This document shows positions 20,230 through 29,481 of a DNA stretch of 64,000 nt, one piece after another. The position numbers were made by a program, and so were the translations under genes. This DNA is from Aquimarina sp. AU58 (GTDB lineage: Bacteria; Bacteroidota; Bacteroidia; Flavobacteriales; Flavobacteriaceae): NCBI RefSeq assembly GCF_900312745.1, contig NZ_OMPD01000007.1, positions 369,377 to 433,376 of the forward strand, in the 5' to 3' direction. Numbering within the stretch: the stretch's first letter is position 1; every line of letters begins with the position of its first letter. Under the pieces are notes generated by a model. It had not been told where the DNA came from. It was given only the letters and a program-made list of their open reading frames with translations, and ran no database searches.

Positions 20230-20820
20230 TCATGTTCTTTCTGGTTTTAACCATTTTGGTACTTGTGCCGGCTTGAAGGCTCTCATTTTTCCTAATAACC
20301 TATCTATATCATCATCAACAAGGAGTAACTCATAGTTTTCCATTTTTAAAAACCCTCTTCGTACCATATTTTCTAACAAAGCTAACAGGTCATTGTAAAA
20401 TCCTCCAGTATTTAAAAGCCCAATTGGTTTTTGATGTAAACCTAACTGAGACCATGTTATAATTTCGAACAATTCTTCTAACGTCCCAAATCCCCCAGGT
20501 AATGTAATAAAACCATCACTAAGCTCTTGCATTTTCATCTTTCGCTCGTGCATATTAACAGTAGTAACTAGTTCATATAACCCCTGATGCACTACTTCTT
20601 TTCGTTTTAAAAATTCTGGGATCACTCCTATCACCTTCCCTTTTTGCTGCATCACTCCCTGGGCAACCTTTCCCATTATCCCAATTTTTGCAGCACCATA
20701 CACCAGAGTGATTTTTTGTTCTGCTAGTTTTTCTCCTAGCAACAATGCCTCTGCAATAACCCTGGTATCATTCCCCTCGCTGCTTCCACAAAATACACAA
20801 ATTGAATTCAGACTGTTCAT
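20230..20820 (-). CDS. LOG family protein (cytokinin riboside 5'-monophosphate phosphoribohydrolase-like, TIGR00730)
   Basis: Rossmann-fold protein of 196 residues. The N-terminus SICVFCGSSEG and the family signature PGGFGTLEELFEIITWSQLG, with the PGGxGTxxE active-site loop, identify the LOG/TIGR00730 group. Members release the base from nucleoside 5'-monophosphates. In bacteria without plant hosts the physiological substrate is unclear, and purine nucleotide salvage is one suggestion. It lies 12 bp after prmC on the same strand. Confidence 0.9.
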   Translation of the reverse strand: MNSLNSICVFCGSSEGNDTRVIAEALLLGEKLAEQKITLVYGAAKIGIMGKVAQGVMQQKGKVIGVIPEFLKRKEVVHQGLYELVTTVNMHERKMKMQELSDGFITLPGGFGTLEELFEIITWSQLGLHQKPIGLLNTGGFYNDLLALLENMVRRGFLKMENYELLLVDDDIDRLLGKMRAFKPAQVPKWLKPERT

Positions 20821-20832
20821 AGTAATAGATTT

Positions 20833-21684
20833 TTAATTTAAACGAGCTCTTATCATACGTTCATTACCATATATATCCTTACGTACTTCTACAGGTTTAA
20901 ACCCTTTACTCTCGATCATATTTTTGGTTTCTATACCCAGGTATTGATTAATTTCAAAATACAAACTACCATTTTCTCTTAATTTTCCCTTAGCCAGATC
21001 TGTAATCTTCTTATAAAAGAGTAAAGGCTCATCATCAGAAACAAACAAAGCCTGCTGTGGTTCATTATCAAGCACATTCGATTTCATTTCTTTTTTCTCT
21101 AACTCTCGTACATAAGGCGGATTAGAAACTATGATATCAAAATCTTGAAATAGTTCTTCAACCTCTAGAATATCTGTTTTAACAAATGTTATATCAGCTT
21201 GATTTTTCTTTGCATTGTCTCTTGCAACTTGTATAGCCTGTTCTGATATATCCATTGCAAACACTTTGGCTTCAGGTATTTTTTTTGCTAAAGAAATAGC
21301 TATACAACCACTTCCTGTACCAATATCCAGTATTGTTATTGATTGTTTCTCTTTTTTTTGATCTTTCAAAATCCAATCTACCAACTCTTCGGTTTCTGGT
21401 CTCGGAATCAATACATGTTCATTAACTATAAATGGTATTCCAAAAAAATAGGTCTCCCCAATTATATATTGAATAGGCTCTTGTTTTTCGAGTCGTTTTA
21501 TAGCGTTATCAAAATTCGCTTTTTCATTAACGGTGAGTATTTTATCGAGACACATAGCAACATCTACTCTTTTAAGCCCTAAAATCTCTTCGGAAAGTAT
21601 ATAAAAAAAAGACAATACTTCTTCAGAATCATAGATCCCGGATAAAGAATTTGTAAAACTAACTCTAAGGTCTTTTATCTTCAA
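20833..21684 (-). CDS. prmC: Peptide chain release factor N5-glutamine methyltransferase
   Basis: SAM-dependent methylase that modifies the Gln of the GGQ motif in release factors RF1 and RF2; 283 residues. Motifs: helical N-terminal domain (1 to about 85), RPETEELVDW at 95-104, SAM-binding DIGTGSG at 120-126, and catalytic NPPY at 188-191. The C-terminal half (GSLYFEINQYLG) is normal. It sits between a GNAT acetyltransferase (18 bp upstream) and the LOG gene (12 bp downstream), probably one transcript. Confidence 0.96.
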   Translation of the reverse strand: MKIKDLRVSFTNSLSGIYDSEEVLSFFYILSEEILGLKRVDVAMCLDKILTVNEKANFDNAIKRLEKQEPIQYIIGETYFFGIPFIVNEHVLIPRPETEELVDWILKDQKKEKQSITILDIGTGSGCIAISLAKKIPEAKVFAMDISEQAIQVARDNAKKNQADITFVKTDILEVEELFQDFDIIVSNPPYVRELEKKEMKSNVLDNEPQQALFVSDDEPLLFYKKITDLAKGKLRENGSLYFEINQYLGIETKNMIESKGFKPVEVRKDIYGNERMIRARLN

Positions 21685-21702
21685 TTTGAAGTTTATTTTT
21701 AG

Positions 21703-22191
21703 TTATAGATCTTTTATCATCCATGCCTGGCAACTATAATGCCCGGTATCTCCCAATGGCTCTTCCAAAGGAGTAAAGCCTACTTTTTTATACAATTTCC
21801 TGGCAGATTCCATATAAGGCATTGTTTCCAAATAACATTTGGTATATCCTTGTTCTTTTGCAAAATCAAGGCATGTATTTATCATCTTATACCCAACTCC
21901 TTTGCCTCTCGCCTGCGGTAAGAAATACATTTTTTGCAACTCGCAGATATCTTTAACAACTTCTCCCTCTAAAGGAGCAATACCCGCACCACCGATGATT
22001 CTACCTTCTTCTTCGACTACATAATACTTCATTCTCGAATAGTTATAAGTTTCATGCATACTATCCAAAGACGTATCTTCATAAGCTGTCCCTACTTTAG
22101 GCACTCCCATTTCTATTAAGACTTCTCGTATTACCGAGGCAATTACTTTATTATCTTTTGGCTGTATTGCTCGTATTTTTATATCATTCAT
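21703..22191 (-). CDS. GNAT family N-acetyltransferase
   Basis: Acetyltransferase of 162 residues. The acetyl-CoA-binding motif A is clear: FLPQARGKGVGYKMINTCLD (Q/RxxGxG/A as RGKGVG), followed by YLETMPYMESARKLYKKVGF. The substrate is not predictable from sequence. It is the promoter-proximal gene of a GNAT-prmC-LOG group and diverges from the LEA14-like gene at 22308. Confidence 0.88.
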   Translation of the reverse strand: MNDIKIRAIQPKDNKVIASVIREVLIEMGVPKVGTAYEDTSLDSMHETYNYSRMKYYVVEEEGRIIGGAGIAPLEGEVVKDICELQKMYFLPQARGKGVGYKMINTCLDFAKEQGYTKCYLETMPYMESARKLYKKVGFTPLEEPLGDTGHYSCQAWMIKDL

Positions 22192-22307
22192 TATTTTTAA
22201 AATACTATTTTTGTGGTATCACCAGAAGGTTCTTCTAATCTTCATTTAACTAAAAAATTAACTTCTTAAAAGGTATTGAAATATACGTTAAATCTAACAA
22301 GGAATCA

Positions 22308-22769
22308 ATGAATAAGTTTCTATTATTATCAACATTACTCATAGGTATTACCAGTTGTTCTATTTCTAAAAAACCTGAATTTAAATATGTCGATAATATC
22401 GAGGTTAAAAATGTCAGTATGCGCAATATAACACTTAAAGCAGATGCTATTTTTAATAATCCAAATCACATAAAAGGAAAACTTTCTATAGACAGCATAC
22501 ACATTTTTGTTGATAACATAGATGTCGGAGCACTCTCTTCACAAGAGTTCGATGTTCCTTCAAAAAATGAATTCGCTATTCCATTAGAAGGAACTTTTTC
22601 ACTTTCTAAAGTCTATAAAAAAAATAAAAATAGTATTCTTGGCAGTGTATTAAAAGTAATTCAGAGTGATTCGCTTGATATACAATACAAAGGGGTAATT
22701 CGATATCATTTTGGAAATTTTTCTTACCCTTATACAATTGACAAACAGCAAAAGGTGAAATTAAAATAA
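22308..22769 (+). CDS. LEA14-like (water-stress/WHy-type) lipoprotein
   Basis: Predicted lipoprotein of 153 residues: MNKFLLLSTLLIGITSC ends in a lipobox-like GITSC. The mature part (VKNVSMRNITLKADAIFNNP, DSIHIFVDNIDVG, FAIPLEGTFSLSK) follows the LEA type 2 beta-sandwich pattern, in which a conserved N-P pair marks the domain. Such proteins are thought to sit in the envelope and bind hydrophobic ligands. The function here is unproven. A TATTTTTG at 22206-22213 could be the -7 element, though no -33 partner was found. Confidence 0.75.
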   Translation: MNKFLLLSTLLIGITSCSISKKPEFKYVDNIEVKNVSMRNITLKADAIFNNPNHIKGKLSIDSIHIFVDNIDVGALSSQEFDVPSKNEFAIPLEGTFSLSKVYKKNKNSILGSVLKVIQSDSLDIQYKGVIRYHFGNFSYPYTIDKQQKVKLK

Positions 22770-22953
22770 AAACAGCAATTCTACACAGCATAATTTTGGT
22801 GGTTTTTCACTGAAAACAGTGACTCTAAACCTATATCAAGTAACTATATTTGTGCTACACGTTCAACATTCTTAGACACAGTTTCTTTCTTGATAATTGC
22901 ACTATCATAAACCGAAATCTATCAAACCCACATTAATTAATCTTGAAAATAAA

Positions 22954-23421
22954 ATGATTAAGCAGATTAAAAACTTTATTTTGATTGTGATTTTTTTTCC
23001 AGTTATAAACTCTTTTAGCCAAACTCAGAATACATCTGAAATTATTAAAATCACCCCAATAAAAACAGAACCATTTAAATATTATCAACTCGAAGCCAAA
23101 ACAACTGAAGGCGTAGCAGGTAAAATTTATTTAAATGGTAAAAAATTACATGAATTTGAAAAATCAGCAAGCCAGGTAAGTAACAATAAAGCTCAAAAGC
23201 TTATAAAAAATGGCACTAATGAGATTGTACTCAAAATATCTTCGGTTGATAAGAATGTAGAGAAAGGCTATTTTTCTAAATGTGTTATTTTTATAGCTAT
23301 ACACGGTGTTAATGAAAAAATCTTTCCTTCTAAGGAAACCCAAATAGTTCGTATCAAATGGAACCCTAAGAAGGATCAAAAAAAAGGTGTTATGAAATAT
23401 GTGTTTGAGCTAAAAAGATAA
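22954..23421 (+). CDS. Secreted hypothetical protein
   Basis: Not recognised. From the ATG at 22954 it is 155 residues with a signal peptide (MIKQIKNFILIVIFFPVINS, cleavage after SFSQ). An upstream TTG (22897) would hide that signal behind 19 polar residues, so the ATG is preferred. The mature part is basic and rich in beta-strand-like segments (EGVAGKIYLNGKKLHEFEKS, TNEIVLKISSVDKNVEKGYF), as in small periplasmic beta-sandwich proteins. It stands alone between the LEA14-like gene and ribD. Confidence 0.6.
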   Translation: MIKQIKNFILIVIFFPVINSFSQTQNTSEIIKITPIKTEPFKYYQLEAKTTEGVAGKIYLNGKKLHEFEKSASQVSNNKAQKLIKNGTNEIVLKISSVDKNVEKGYFSKCVIFIAIHGVNEKIFPSKETQIVRIKWNPKKDQKKGVMKYVFELKR

Positions 23422-23471
23422 TTAATCAATACTACAGGTCTACTATACCATATAAAACACATAGTTTTACT

Positions 23472-23479
23472 TATTTTTG
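23472..23479 (+). promoter_or_regulatory. -7 promoter element upstream of ribD
   Basis: TATTTTTG matches TAnnTTTG and ends 12 bp before the preferred GTG start of ribD. Transcription would begin about six nucleotides ahead of the start codon. No convincing -33 TTG was found. Confidence 0.4.
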
Positions 23480-23491
23480 CTATTTGCAAAA

Positions 23492-24538
23492 GTGAAAACA
23501 CACGAAAAATACATAAAACGCTGCATACAGCTTGCCAAAAACGGACTAGGAACGACCTACTCAAACCCTTTGGTAGGTAGTGTAATTGTGCATAACAACA
23601 GTATCATTGGTGAAGGATGGCATTATCAATCGGGCAAACCTCATGCCGAAGTAAATGCTATTGCTTCGGTAAAAGATCACTCTCTTTTAAAAGACGCTAC
23701 CATCTATGTTAGCCTTGAACCTTGTAGTCATTTTGGAAAAACACCTCCTTGTAGCGACCTTATTATCCAAAAAGGAATCAAAAAGGTAGTTATCGGTACA
23801 ATAGATACTTTTGCAAAAGTATCGGGTGCAGGAATTCAAAAATTAATGAATGCTGGCTGTGATGTAATTGTTGGGGTTTTAGAAAATGAATGCTTAGCAT
23901 TAAACAAAAGGTTTTTTACTTTTCATAACAAAAAACGGCCATATATCATCCTAAAATGGGCAGAAACTGCAGATGGTTATATTGCACCGGTTACTACAAA
24001 CAAAAGAGAACCTGTTTGGATTACAAATACATATTCCAGGCAAATTGTACATAAATGGCGAGCAGAAGAACAAGCCATTTTGGTTGGCAGCCAAACCGTT
24101 ATTAAGGATAATCCCAAACTTACCATCAGAGATTGGTCTAGCCAACATCATCCCATAAGAGTTGTGATTAACAGATCAGGAAAAATACCTAAAGATTCTG
24201 CCGTATTAGATCAATCGGTAAAGACAATTGTGATTACTTCAGAAAAATTCAAACAAGAAAACAGCAATACTCTTATTTATGAGGTTGTCGACACGCAAGA
24301 GAATCTTGCCAAAGAAATATGCAACATTCTTTATAAACACAACATCCAATCAGTGATCATAGAAGGAGGTTCTTATACAACACAATCTTTTATTGATAAA
24401 AACCTCTGGGATGAAGCTAGGGTTTTTGAAGGAAATATTACTTTTGGAACCGGAATAAAAGCACCTACACAAAATGGAAATCTAATTTCTGAACAAAAAA
24501 TCATGACAGACACCCTAAAGACATATCAAAATGATTAA
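23492..24538 (+). CDS. ribD: Bifunctional pyrimidine deaminase/reductase RibD
   Basis: Second and third steps of riboflavin synthesis: deamination then reduction of the pyrimidine intermediate. Starting at GTG 23492 gives M-KTHEKYIKRCIQLAKNG, the usual RibD N-terminus, and 348 residues. An upstream in-frame TTG at 23477 would place the -7 promoter element inside the gene. Deaminase zinc ligands are His51 (PHAEVNAI), Cys78 and Cys87 (PCSHFGKTPPC). The reductase domain follows from about residue 148 (RPYIILKWAETADGYIAP). It overlaps the HAD gene by 8 bp. Confidence 0.95.
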   Translation: MKTHEKYIKRCIQLAKNGLGTTYSNPLVGSVIVHNNSIIGEGWHYQSGKPHAEVNAIASVKDHSLLKDATIYVSLEPCSHFGKTPPCSDLIIQKGIKKVVIGTIDTFAKVSGAGIQKLMNAGCDVIVGVLENECLALNKRFFTFHNKKRPYIILKWAETADGYIAPVTTNKREPVWITNTYSRQIVHKWRAEEQAILVGSQTVIKDNPKLTIRDWSSQHHPIRVVINRSGKIPKDSAVLDQSVKTIVITSEKFKQENSNTLIYEVVDTQENLAKEICNILYKHNIQSVIIEGGSYTTQSFIDKNLWDEARVFEGNITFGTGIKAPTQNGNLISEQKIMTDTLKTYQND

Positions 24539-25139
24539 AACTATAATTTTTGATTTTGGAGACGTCTTTCTTAATTTAGACAAGTCCGCAACAGAAAGAG
24601 AATTATATAACCTTAACAACGAAAAGCTTACTACAGAATTACGAGAGCTTAATATCTTGTATGAAGCAGGCAAAATTACTACGAAAGAACTTATAGAAAA
24701 TTTTCAGAAGCATATTCCACAAGCTTCAGAAAAGCAACTTATCTATGCATGGAATGCTCTTTTACAGGATTTTCCTAAACATCGTCTAGAATTTATTCAG
24801 AAACTAGCTTCAGAACAACGTTACAAGTTGATTTTACTTAGTAATAATAATGAATTGCATATTAATTGGATTAAGGAACACATTAGCTTTTTCCCTGCAT
24901 TCAAATCATGTTTTGATGCTTTTTACCTTTCTCACGAAATCAATTTACGAAAGCCAGAACCTTATATTTTTGAATTTGTTCTAGAACAACACCAATTAAA
25001 CCCAAGTGAAACACTTTTTATTGATGATACAAAGGATAATACAGACACTGCTGCTGCACTGGGAATGCACATCTGGAACAACAACCCTGTAACCGAAGAT
25101 GTTACAGATTTATTTACCATAAAATCTAATTTATTTTGA
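24531..25139 (+). CDS. HAD-superfamily hydrolase
   Basis: Phosphatase-like protein of 202 residues. Motif I is IIFDFGDVFLNLD, with Asp nucleophile and D-x-x-D arrangement of the YihX/HAD-IA group. Motif II is ILLSNNNELH, motif III RKPEPYIF (Lys), and motif IV LFIDDTKDN. A helical cap lies between residues 15 and 90. The position after ribD, overlapping by 8 bp, makes it a candidate for the phosphatase step of riboflavin synthesis, which HAD enzymes perform in some bacteria. That link is inference. Confidence 0.85.
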   Translation: MIKTIIFDFGDVFLNLDKSATERELYNLNNEKLTTELRELNILYEAGKITTKELIENFQKHIPQASEKQLIYAWNALLQDFPKHRLEFIQKLASEQRYKLILLSNNNELHINWIKEHISFFPAFKSCFDAFYLSHEINLRKPEPYIFEFVLEQHQLNPSETLFIDDTKDNTDTAAALGMHIWNNNPVTEDVTDLFTIKSNLF

Positions 25140-26005
25140 TCTATTTAGTTCTTAGTGTATTAGCATCTACTCTGATTTTTATCATCTTCAAGTTGTTTGC
25201 TAAATACCATGTAGATACACTTCAGGCAATTGTTGTTAATTATATAGTAGCTTGTGTTTCAGGAATTATAGCATATTCAGAACCAATAGATTTACCTTCT
25301 GTATCTGAAAAAGGATGGTTTTTTGGAGCAATGATCCTGGGGGTAATATTTATATCTGTATTTAATCTTATGGCAATTACTACACAAAGAAATGGTCTCT
25401 CTGTAGCTGCTGTAGCTACTAAAATGAGCTTGGTAATCCCTATTATTGTTGGAATTATTGCCTACCAAGAAAGCACAGGTATCATAAAAATTGCAGGAAT
25501 TCTAATTGCACTTATCGCGGTTTATCTCACTTCGACTAAAACCACCGGAGGAATTCCTATTACAAAAAAGAATCTTATTTTTCCATTACTGGTTTTTATC
25601 GGAAGTGGAGTTATTGATACCAGTATTAAATTTTTAGAAACACATTATGTGGCTAAAAATGATATTCCGGTTTTTTCTGCTACCGTTTTTGGATTTGCTG
25701 CCATTGTTGGAATTATCACACTAGCATCTAAAGCAATAACAGGAACATTTAAAATTGCATTTAAAAACATTATTGCAGGAATTGTATTAGGTGTTCCTAA
25801 TTATTTTTCGATTTATTTTCTGATTCAGGCATTACGCCATGACAGTATGGATAGCTCTACAGTATTTACTATTAATAATGTAGCTATACTTTTGGTTTCA
25901 ACTCTCGCAGGGATTCTGTTTTTTCAAGAAAAATTAACCTTTAAAAACTGGATAGGTATTATTCTGGCGATTATTAGCATTATCTTAGTTGCCTTTTCTA
26001 TATAG
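25136..26005 (+). CDS. EamA/DMT-family transporter
   Basis: Inner-membrane protein of 289 residues with ten hydrophobic segments arranged as two EamA repeats (1 to about 135 and about 147-289). It starts at a TTG that overlaps the HAD stop codon (TTGA), indicating translational coupling. The C-terminal SSTVFTINNVAILLVSTLAG and FQEKLTFKNWIGIILAIIS segments are typical of drug/metabolite transporters. The substrate is unknown. Confidence 0.87.
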   Translation: MIYLVLSVLASTLIFIIFKLFAKYHVDTLQAIVVNYIVACVSGIIAYSEPIDLPSVSEKGWFFGAMILGVIFISVFNLMAITTQRNGLSVAAVATKMSLVIPIIVGIIAYQESTGIIKIAGILIALIAVYLTSTKTTGGIPITKKNLIFPLLVFIGSGVIDTSIKFLETHYVAKNDIPVFSATVFGFAAIVGIITLASKAITGTFKIAFKNIIAGIVLGVPNYFSIYFLIQALRHDSMDSSTVFTINNVAILLVSTLAGILFFQEKLTFKNWIGIILAIISIILVAFSI

Positions 26006-26015
26006 CATATATTCA

Positions 26016-26630
26016 TTGGAAATAAAAGACACATATAAAACAATTAACACTCCCGGAGAGGAAGCTCTTTTTAAAGATAGGAATAGCAAGTTTTTTGGAT
26101 ACACATTCCCTATTACTACAGAAGAGGAGGCCAAACATATTATTGCCGATCTTAAAAAGAAACATCACGCTGCCCGACATTGGTGTTATGCATGGAAAAT
26201 AGGGACCGAACCTGCTACATACCGTATTAATGATGATGGTGAACCTCCTAATTCTGCGGGCCAACCCATCTATGGTCAGATTCTATCTTTTGATGTTACT
26301 TATATACTAATTGTTGTAGTGCGTTATTTTGGAGGTGTCAAACTAGGAGTTGGCGGATTAATTAACGCCTATAGAACTGCTGCTCAATTAGCACTTGAAA
26401 CTTCAGATATAGTCGAAAAAACAATTAATATTGATTTTGTACTTATTTTCGAATATAAAGACATGAATAAAGTGATGAGGATTATTAAAGAGCATACTTT
26501 AAAAATCACGAAACAAGATCATAAATTGAATTGTAAAATTCACATTTCGGTAAGAAAAAAGTTTGCAGATAAAATAAAAGATGTTTTTTCCCCGTTGTAT
26601 GGTATAGAAATTAGAAAAACACAAGGTTAA
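26016..26630 (+). CDS. YigZ/IMPACT family protein
   Basis: Cytoplasmic protein of 204 residues in the YigZ/IMPACT (UPF0029) family, linked to translation regulation in eukaryotic homologues. Start chosen at TTG 26016, giving M-EIKDTYKTI, the usual family beginning, 10 bp after the EamA stop. A TTG at 25989 would overlap that gene. The signature DDGEPPNSAGQPI and VVRYFGGVKLGVGGLINAY are intact. A C-terminal DUF1949-type domain spans about 135-204. Its stop codon overlaps the stop of the convergent thioesterase gene (TTAA, 26627-26630). Confidence 0.92.
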   Translation: MEIKDTYKTINTPGEEALFKDRNSKFFGYTFPITTEEEAKHIIADLKKKHHAARHWCYAWKIGTEPATYRINDDGEPPNSAGQPIYGQILSFDVTYILIVVVRYFGGVKLGVGGLINAYRTAAQLALETSDIVEKTINIDFVLIFEYKDMNKVMRIIKEHTLKITKQDHKLNCKIHISVRKKFADKIKDVFSPLYGIEIRKTQG

Positions 26631-27031
26631 TAGTTTTTTATTTTTTCAAGCAAGTAAGAGGGACATGGAATAGGCTTTCTTGTTTTACTATCAACAAAGA
26701 CTAAAGTTGTAGATGCTGTTGTTAGTAATTCATTATTTTTATTAAAAATCTCAAAATCGAAAACGATTTTTGCTGTAGGAATTTTCTTCAACGAAGTTTT
26801 AACAATTAATTCATCGTCGAAAAAGGCAGATTTCTTAAATTTAAAGTCTAATGTAAATACAGGAAGCATAACACCATTTTCTTCCATTGATTTATATGAG
26901 ACCCCTAATCGGGATAACCAATCAATTCGTGCCAATTCTAAATACTGCGCGTAGTTACCATGATATACTACACCCATCTGATCGGTTTCAGAGTATCGCA
27001 CCTTTAGTAAAGTTTCTGAAGTGATTAGCAT
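26627..27031 (-). CDS. Acyl-CoA thioesterase, 4HBT hot-dog fold (YbgC-like)
   Basis: Thioesterase of 134 residues. The 4HBT active-site region is visible: VRYSETDQMGVVYHGNYAQY, where the Asp of TDQMGVVYH and the H-x-N-Y segment are the family catalytic region, followed by LELARIDWL. Members hydrolyse acyl-CoA or acyl-ACP thioesters. The substrate is unknown. The gene diverges from dnaA with a 203-bp intergenic region. Confidence 0.9.
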   Translation of the reverse strand: MLITSETLLKVRYSETDQMGVVYHGNYAQYLELARIDWLSRLGVSYKSMEENGVMLPVFTLDFKFKKSAFFDDELIVKTSLKKIPTAKIVFDFEIFNKNNELLTTASTTLVFVDSKTRKPIPCPSYLLEKIKNY

Positions 27032-27234
27032 ATTTTAAAAATAAGGGGTTATTTAGTTTAATTAAAAAGTAGTGTTGTCAAATTATGCAAAAAAAATAAT
27101 TAATATTCAACCCCTAAATCGTTTTTTTTTTACATTTTTTGTTCACATATTTGTCATGCAAAAACAGTAAGGAGTTTTTCAGCAATTTCTTTTTAGTACC
27201 TTAATATAACAAAAAAGTAAACCTGACCACAAGA

Positions 27235-28662
27235 ATGAATGTAACCGCGCAATCAGTTTGGGATAGTTGTTTGTCTTTCATAGAAGACAATATCACACCT
27301 CAAGCTTTTAAAACATGGTTTGAACCAATCAAAGCTGTAAAGCTTACGGATAGCGCTCTCAGTATTCAGGTTCCTAGTAAATTTTTTTATGAGTGGCTAG
27401 AAGAACATTACGTAAATCTACTTAAAGTATCCTTAACCCGAGAATTAGGAGAAGGTGCTAAGTTAGTTTATGTTATTAAAATGGAAAACACATATGGCAA
27501 CAAAAAGCCATTTACCGAAAAAATCCCAAGTTCTAACCGAACTCCTGTTAACTCACAAGAAGTTGACGTTCCTATTAAAAGTAAAAATCCTGAGTTAAAA
27601 AATCCATTCGTTATTCCTGGAATACGAAATGTAAAAATAGAATCTCAATTAAATCCAAGTTATAATTTTGAAAATTTCTTAGAAGGAGACTCTAACCGAT
27701 TAGCTCGTTCTGCAGGTATGGCTGTAGCCAATAAACCTGGAGGCACCTCTTTTAACCCTTTACTTATTTTTGGAGGAGTTGGTTTAGGAAAAACACACCT
27801 GGCTCATGCAATCGGTGTTAACATAAAAGACAATTATCCAGAAAAAACAGTTCTATATATTTCTGCCGAAAAATTCACACAGCAATATATAGAATCTGTA
27901 AAAAAGAATAACAGAAACGATTTTATTCATTTTTATCAAATTATCGATGTTTTGATTGTTGATGACATTCAGCTATTATCTGGTAAAGCAGGAACTCAAG
28001 ATGTGTTCTTTCATATTTTCAACCATTTACACCAAAACGGAAAGCAAGTAATTCTAACAAGTGATAAAGCTCCTGTAGATATGCAGGATATAGAACAACG
28101 ATTACTTTCTCGTTTTAAATGGGGATTGTCTGCAGAATTACACCAACCTGATTTCGAAACTAGAATTTCGATCATTAAAAACAAACTGTATCGTGACGGG
28201 GTAGAAATGCCTGAAGAAATAGTTGAATTTCTAGCAAACAATATTAAAACCAATATTCGAGAGTTAGAAGGCGCAATTATATCATTAATAGCTCATTCTT
28301 CTTTTAACAAAAAAGATATCACAATAGACCTTGCCAAAACCATAGTAGACAACTATGTTAAAAACACAAAACGCGAGGTATCTATTGATTACATCCAAAA
28401 GGTAGTAAGTGATTATTTCCAAATGGATGTAGAAACACTACAATCAAAGACTCGAAAACGTCATATTGTGCAAGCAAGACAACTAGCTATGTTTTTTGCC
28501 AAAAAACTAACCAAAGCCTCTTTAGCCAGTATCGGTACACAAATAGGAAAAAGAGATCATGCTACAGTCCTACACGCCTGCAAAACTGTAGATAACCTAT
28601 CATCTACAGACAAGCAATTTAGAAAATATGTAGAAGATTTAGGAAAGAAGCTTACATTATAA
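27235..28662 (+). CDS. dnaA: Chromosomal replication initiator DnaA
   Basis: AAA+ initiator protein that binds DnaA boxes and melts the origin; 475 residues. Domain I is 1 to about 85, a linker to about 125. The AAA+ domain has Walker A GGVGLGKTH at 180-188, Walker B VLIVDDIQ near 240 and sensor motifs (LSRFKWG). The C-terminal DNA-binding domain IV holds the DnaA signature GTQIGKRDHATVLHACKTVD. The upstream spacer has only poor matches to TTATNCACA, so I do not call an origin. Confidence 0.98.
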   Translation: MNVTAQSVWDSCLSFIEDNITPQAFKTWFEPIKAVKLTDSALSIQVPSKFFYEWLEEHYVNLLKVSLTRELGEGAKLVYVIKMENTYGNKKPFTEKIPSSNRTPVNSQEVDVPIKSKNPELKNPFVIPGIRNVKIESQLNPSYNFENFLEGDSNRLARSAGMAVANKPGGTSFNPLLIFGGVGLGKTHLAHAIGVNIKDNYPEKTVLYISAEKFTQQYIESVKKNNRNDFIHFYQIIDVLIVDDIQLLSGKAGTQDVFFHIFNHLHQNGKQVILTSDKAPVDMQDIEQRLLSRFKWGLSAELHQPDFETRISIIKNKLYRDGVEMPEEIVEFLANNIKTNIRELEGAIISLIAHSSFNKKDITIDLAKTIVDNYVKNTKREVSIDYIQKVVSDYFQMDVETLQSKTRKRHIVQARQLAMFFAKKLTKASLASIGTQIGKRDHATVLHACKTVDNLSSTDKQFRKYVEDLGKKLTL

Positions 28663-28754
28663 CTTTACATTGTTTATAAACAGATCAATACTAATAATTC
28701 AATTACATTATTAGAAAAAACGTATACCACATCTAAAACAACAAAACAAACTAC

Positions 28755-29225
28755 ATGAAAGTCAAAATTCTAATGGTATGTTTAGGTAATATATGCAGAT
28801 CCCCCTTAGCAGAAGGTATTTTAAAATCTAAACTCGACTCACGTTTTTATAGCGTAGCATCTTGCGGAACCAGCAGCTATCATATCGGCAGCAAACCCGA
28901 TCAACGCTCTATCGATATTGCAAAACAACATGATATTAACATCACAAACCAAAGAGCTGCTCAATTTAAAATTAGCGATTTTACAACATACGACTACATA
29001 TACGCTATGGATGGTTCTAATTATCAAAATATAATTAATCTAGCCAGCAATGATCATGAAAAAAGCAAAGTAAAACGCATCTTAAATGAATCATACCCTA
29101 ATAGTGATCTTGATGTTCCTGACCCATATTATGGAGGTGAGCAAGGTTTTGAAGACGTATTTCAAATGCTTGACAAAGCATGCAACAATATCGCTACAAA
29201 ACTCAAAGATTCTAATCATTCATAA
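28755..29225 (+). CDS. Low-molecular-weight protein-tyrosine-phosphatase
   Basis: Cytoplasmic phosphatase of 156 residues. The P-loop C-x5-R is MVCLGNICRSPLAEG with nucleophile Cys9 and Arg15, and the general acid is Asp123 in VPDPYYGG. All catalytic residues are present and the length is normal. Such enzymes often dephosphorylate tyrosine kinases of capsule export, but no capsule genes are nearby. It follows dnaA by 92 bp and precedes the methylase gene by 256 bp of unremarkable spacer. Confidence 0.95.
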   Translation: MKVKILMVCLGNICRSPLAEGILKSKLDSRFYSVASCGTSSYHIGSKPDQRSIDIAKQHDINITNQRAAQFKISDFTTYDYIYAMDGSNYQNIINLASNDHEKSKVKRILNESYPNSDLDVPDPYYGGEQGFEDVFQMLDKACNNIATKLKDSNHS

Positions 29226-29481
29226 GGTGCAACAATAACCAAACAACGCGGTTAGCATCAATATCATTTCCCATCGCTATATACTATCATCACAAATAAT
29301 AGCGTTACAATAGATAACAATAAAAAAAATAATACTATTTTAGTATACACCCTACCAAGGGCATAAACGTTCTTAAACCTTAAAGACTAATTAATTTATT
29401 GATAATTCACAAAATGCAGATACACATTACAACAACACTATCAATAAAAAGGTCTTTAAAAAACCAGTTATAAAATAACCT

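Noticed and set aside
27032..27234. Possible oriC beside dnaA
   Set aside because: Only two 7-of-9 matches to the DnaA box (TTATGCAAA at 27083, TTGTTCACA at 27139). No cluster of boxes; GC skew cannot be judged from this window.
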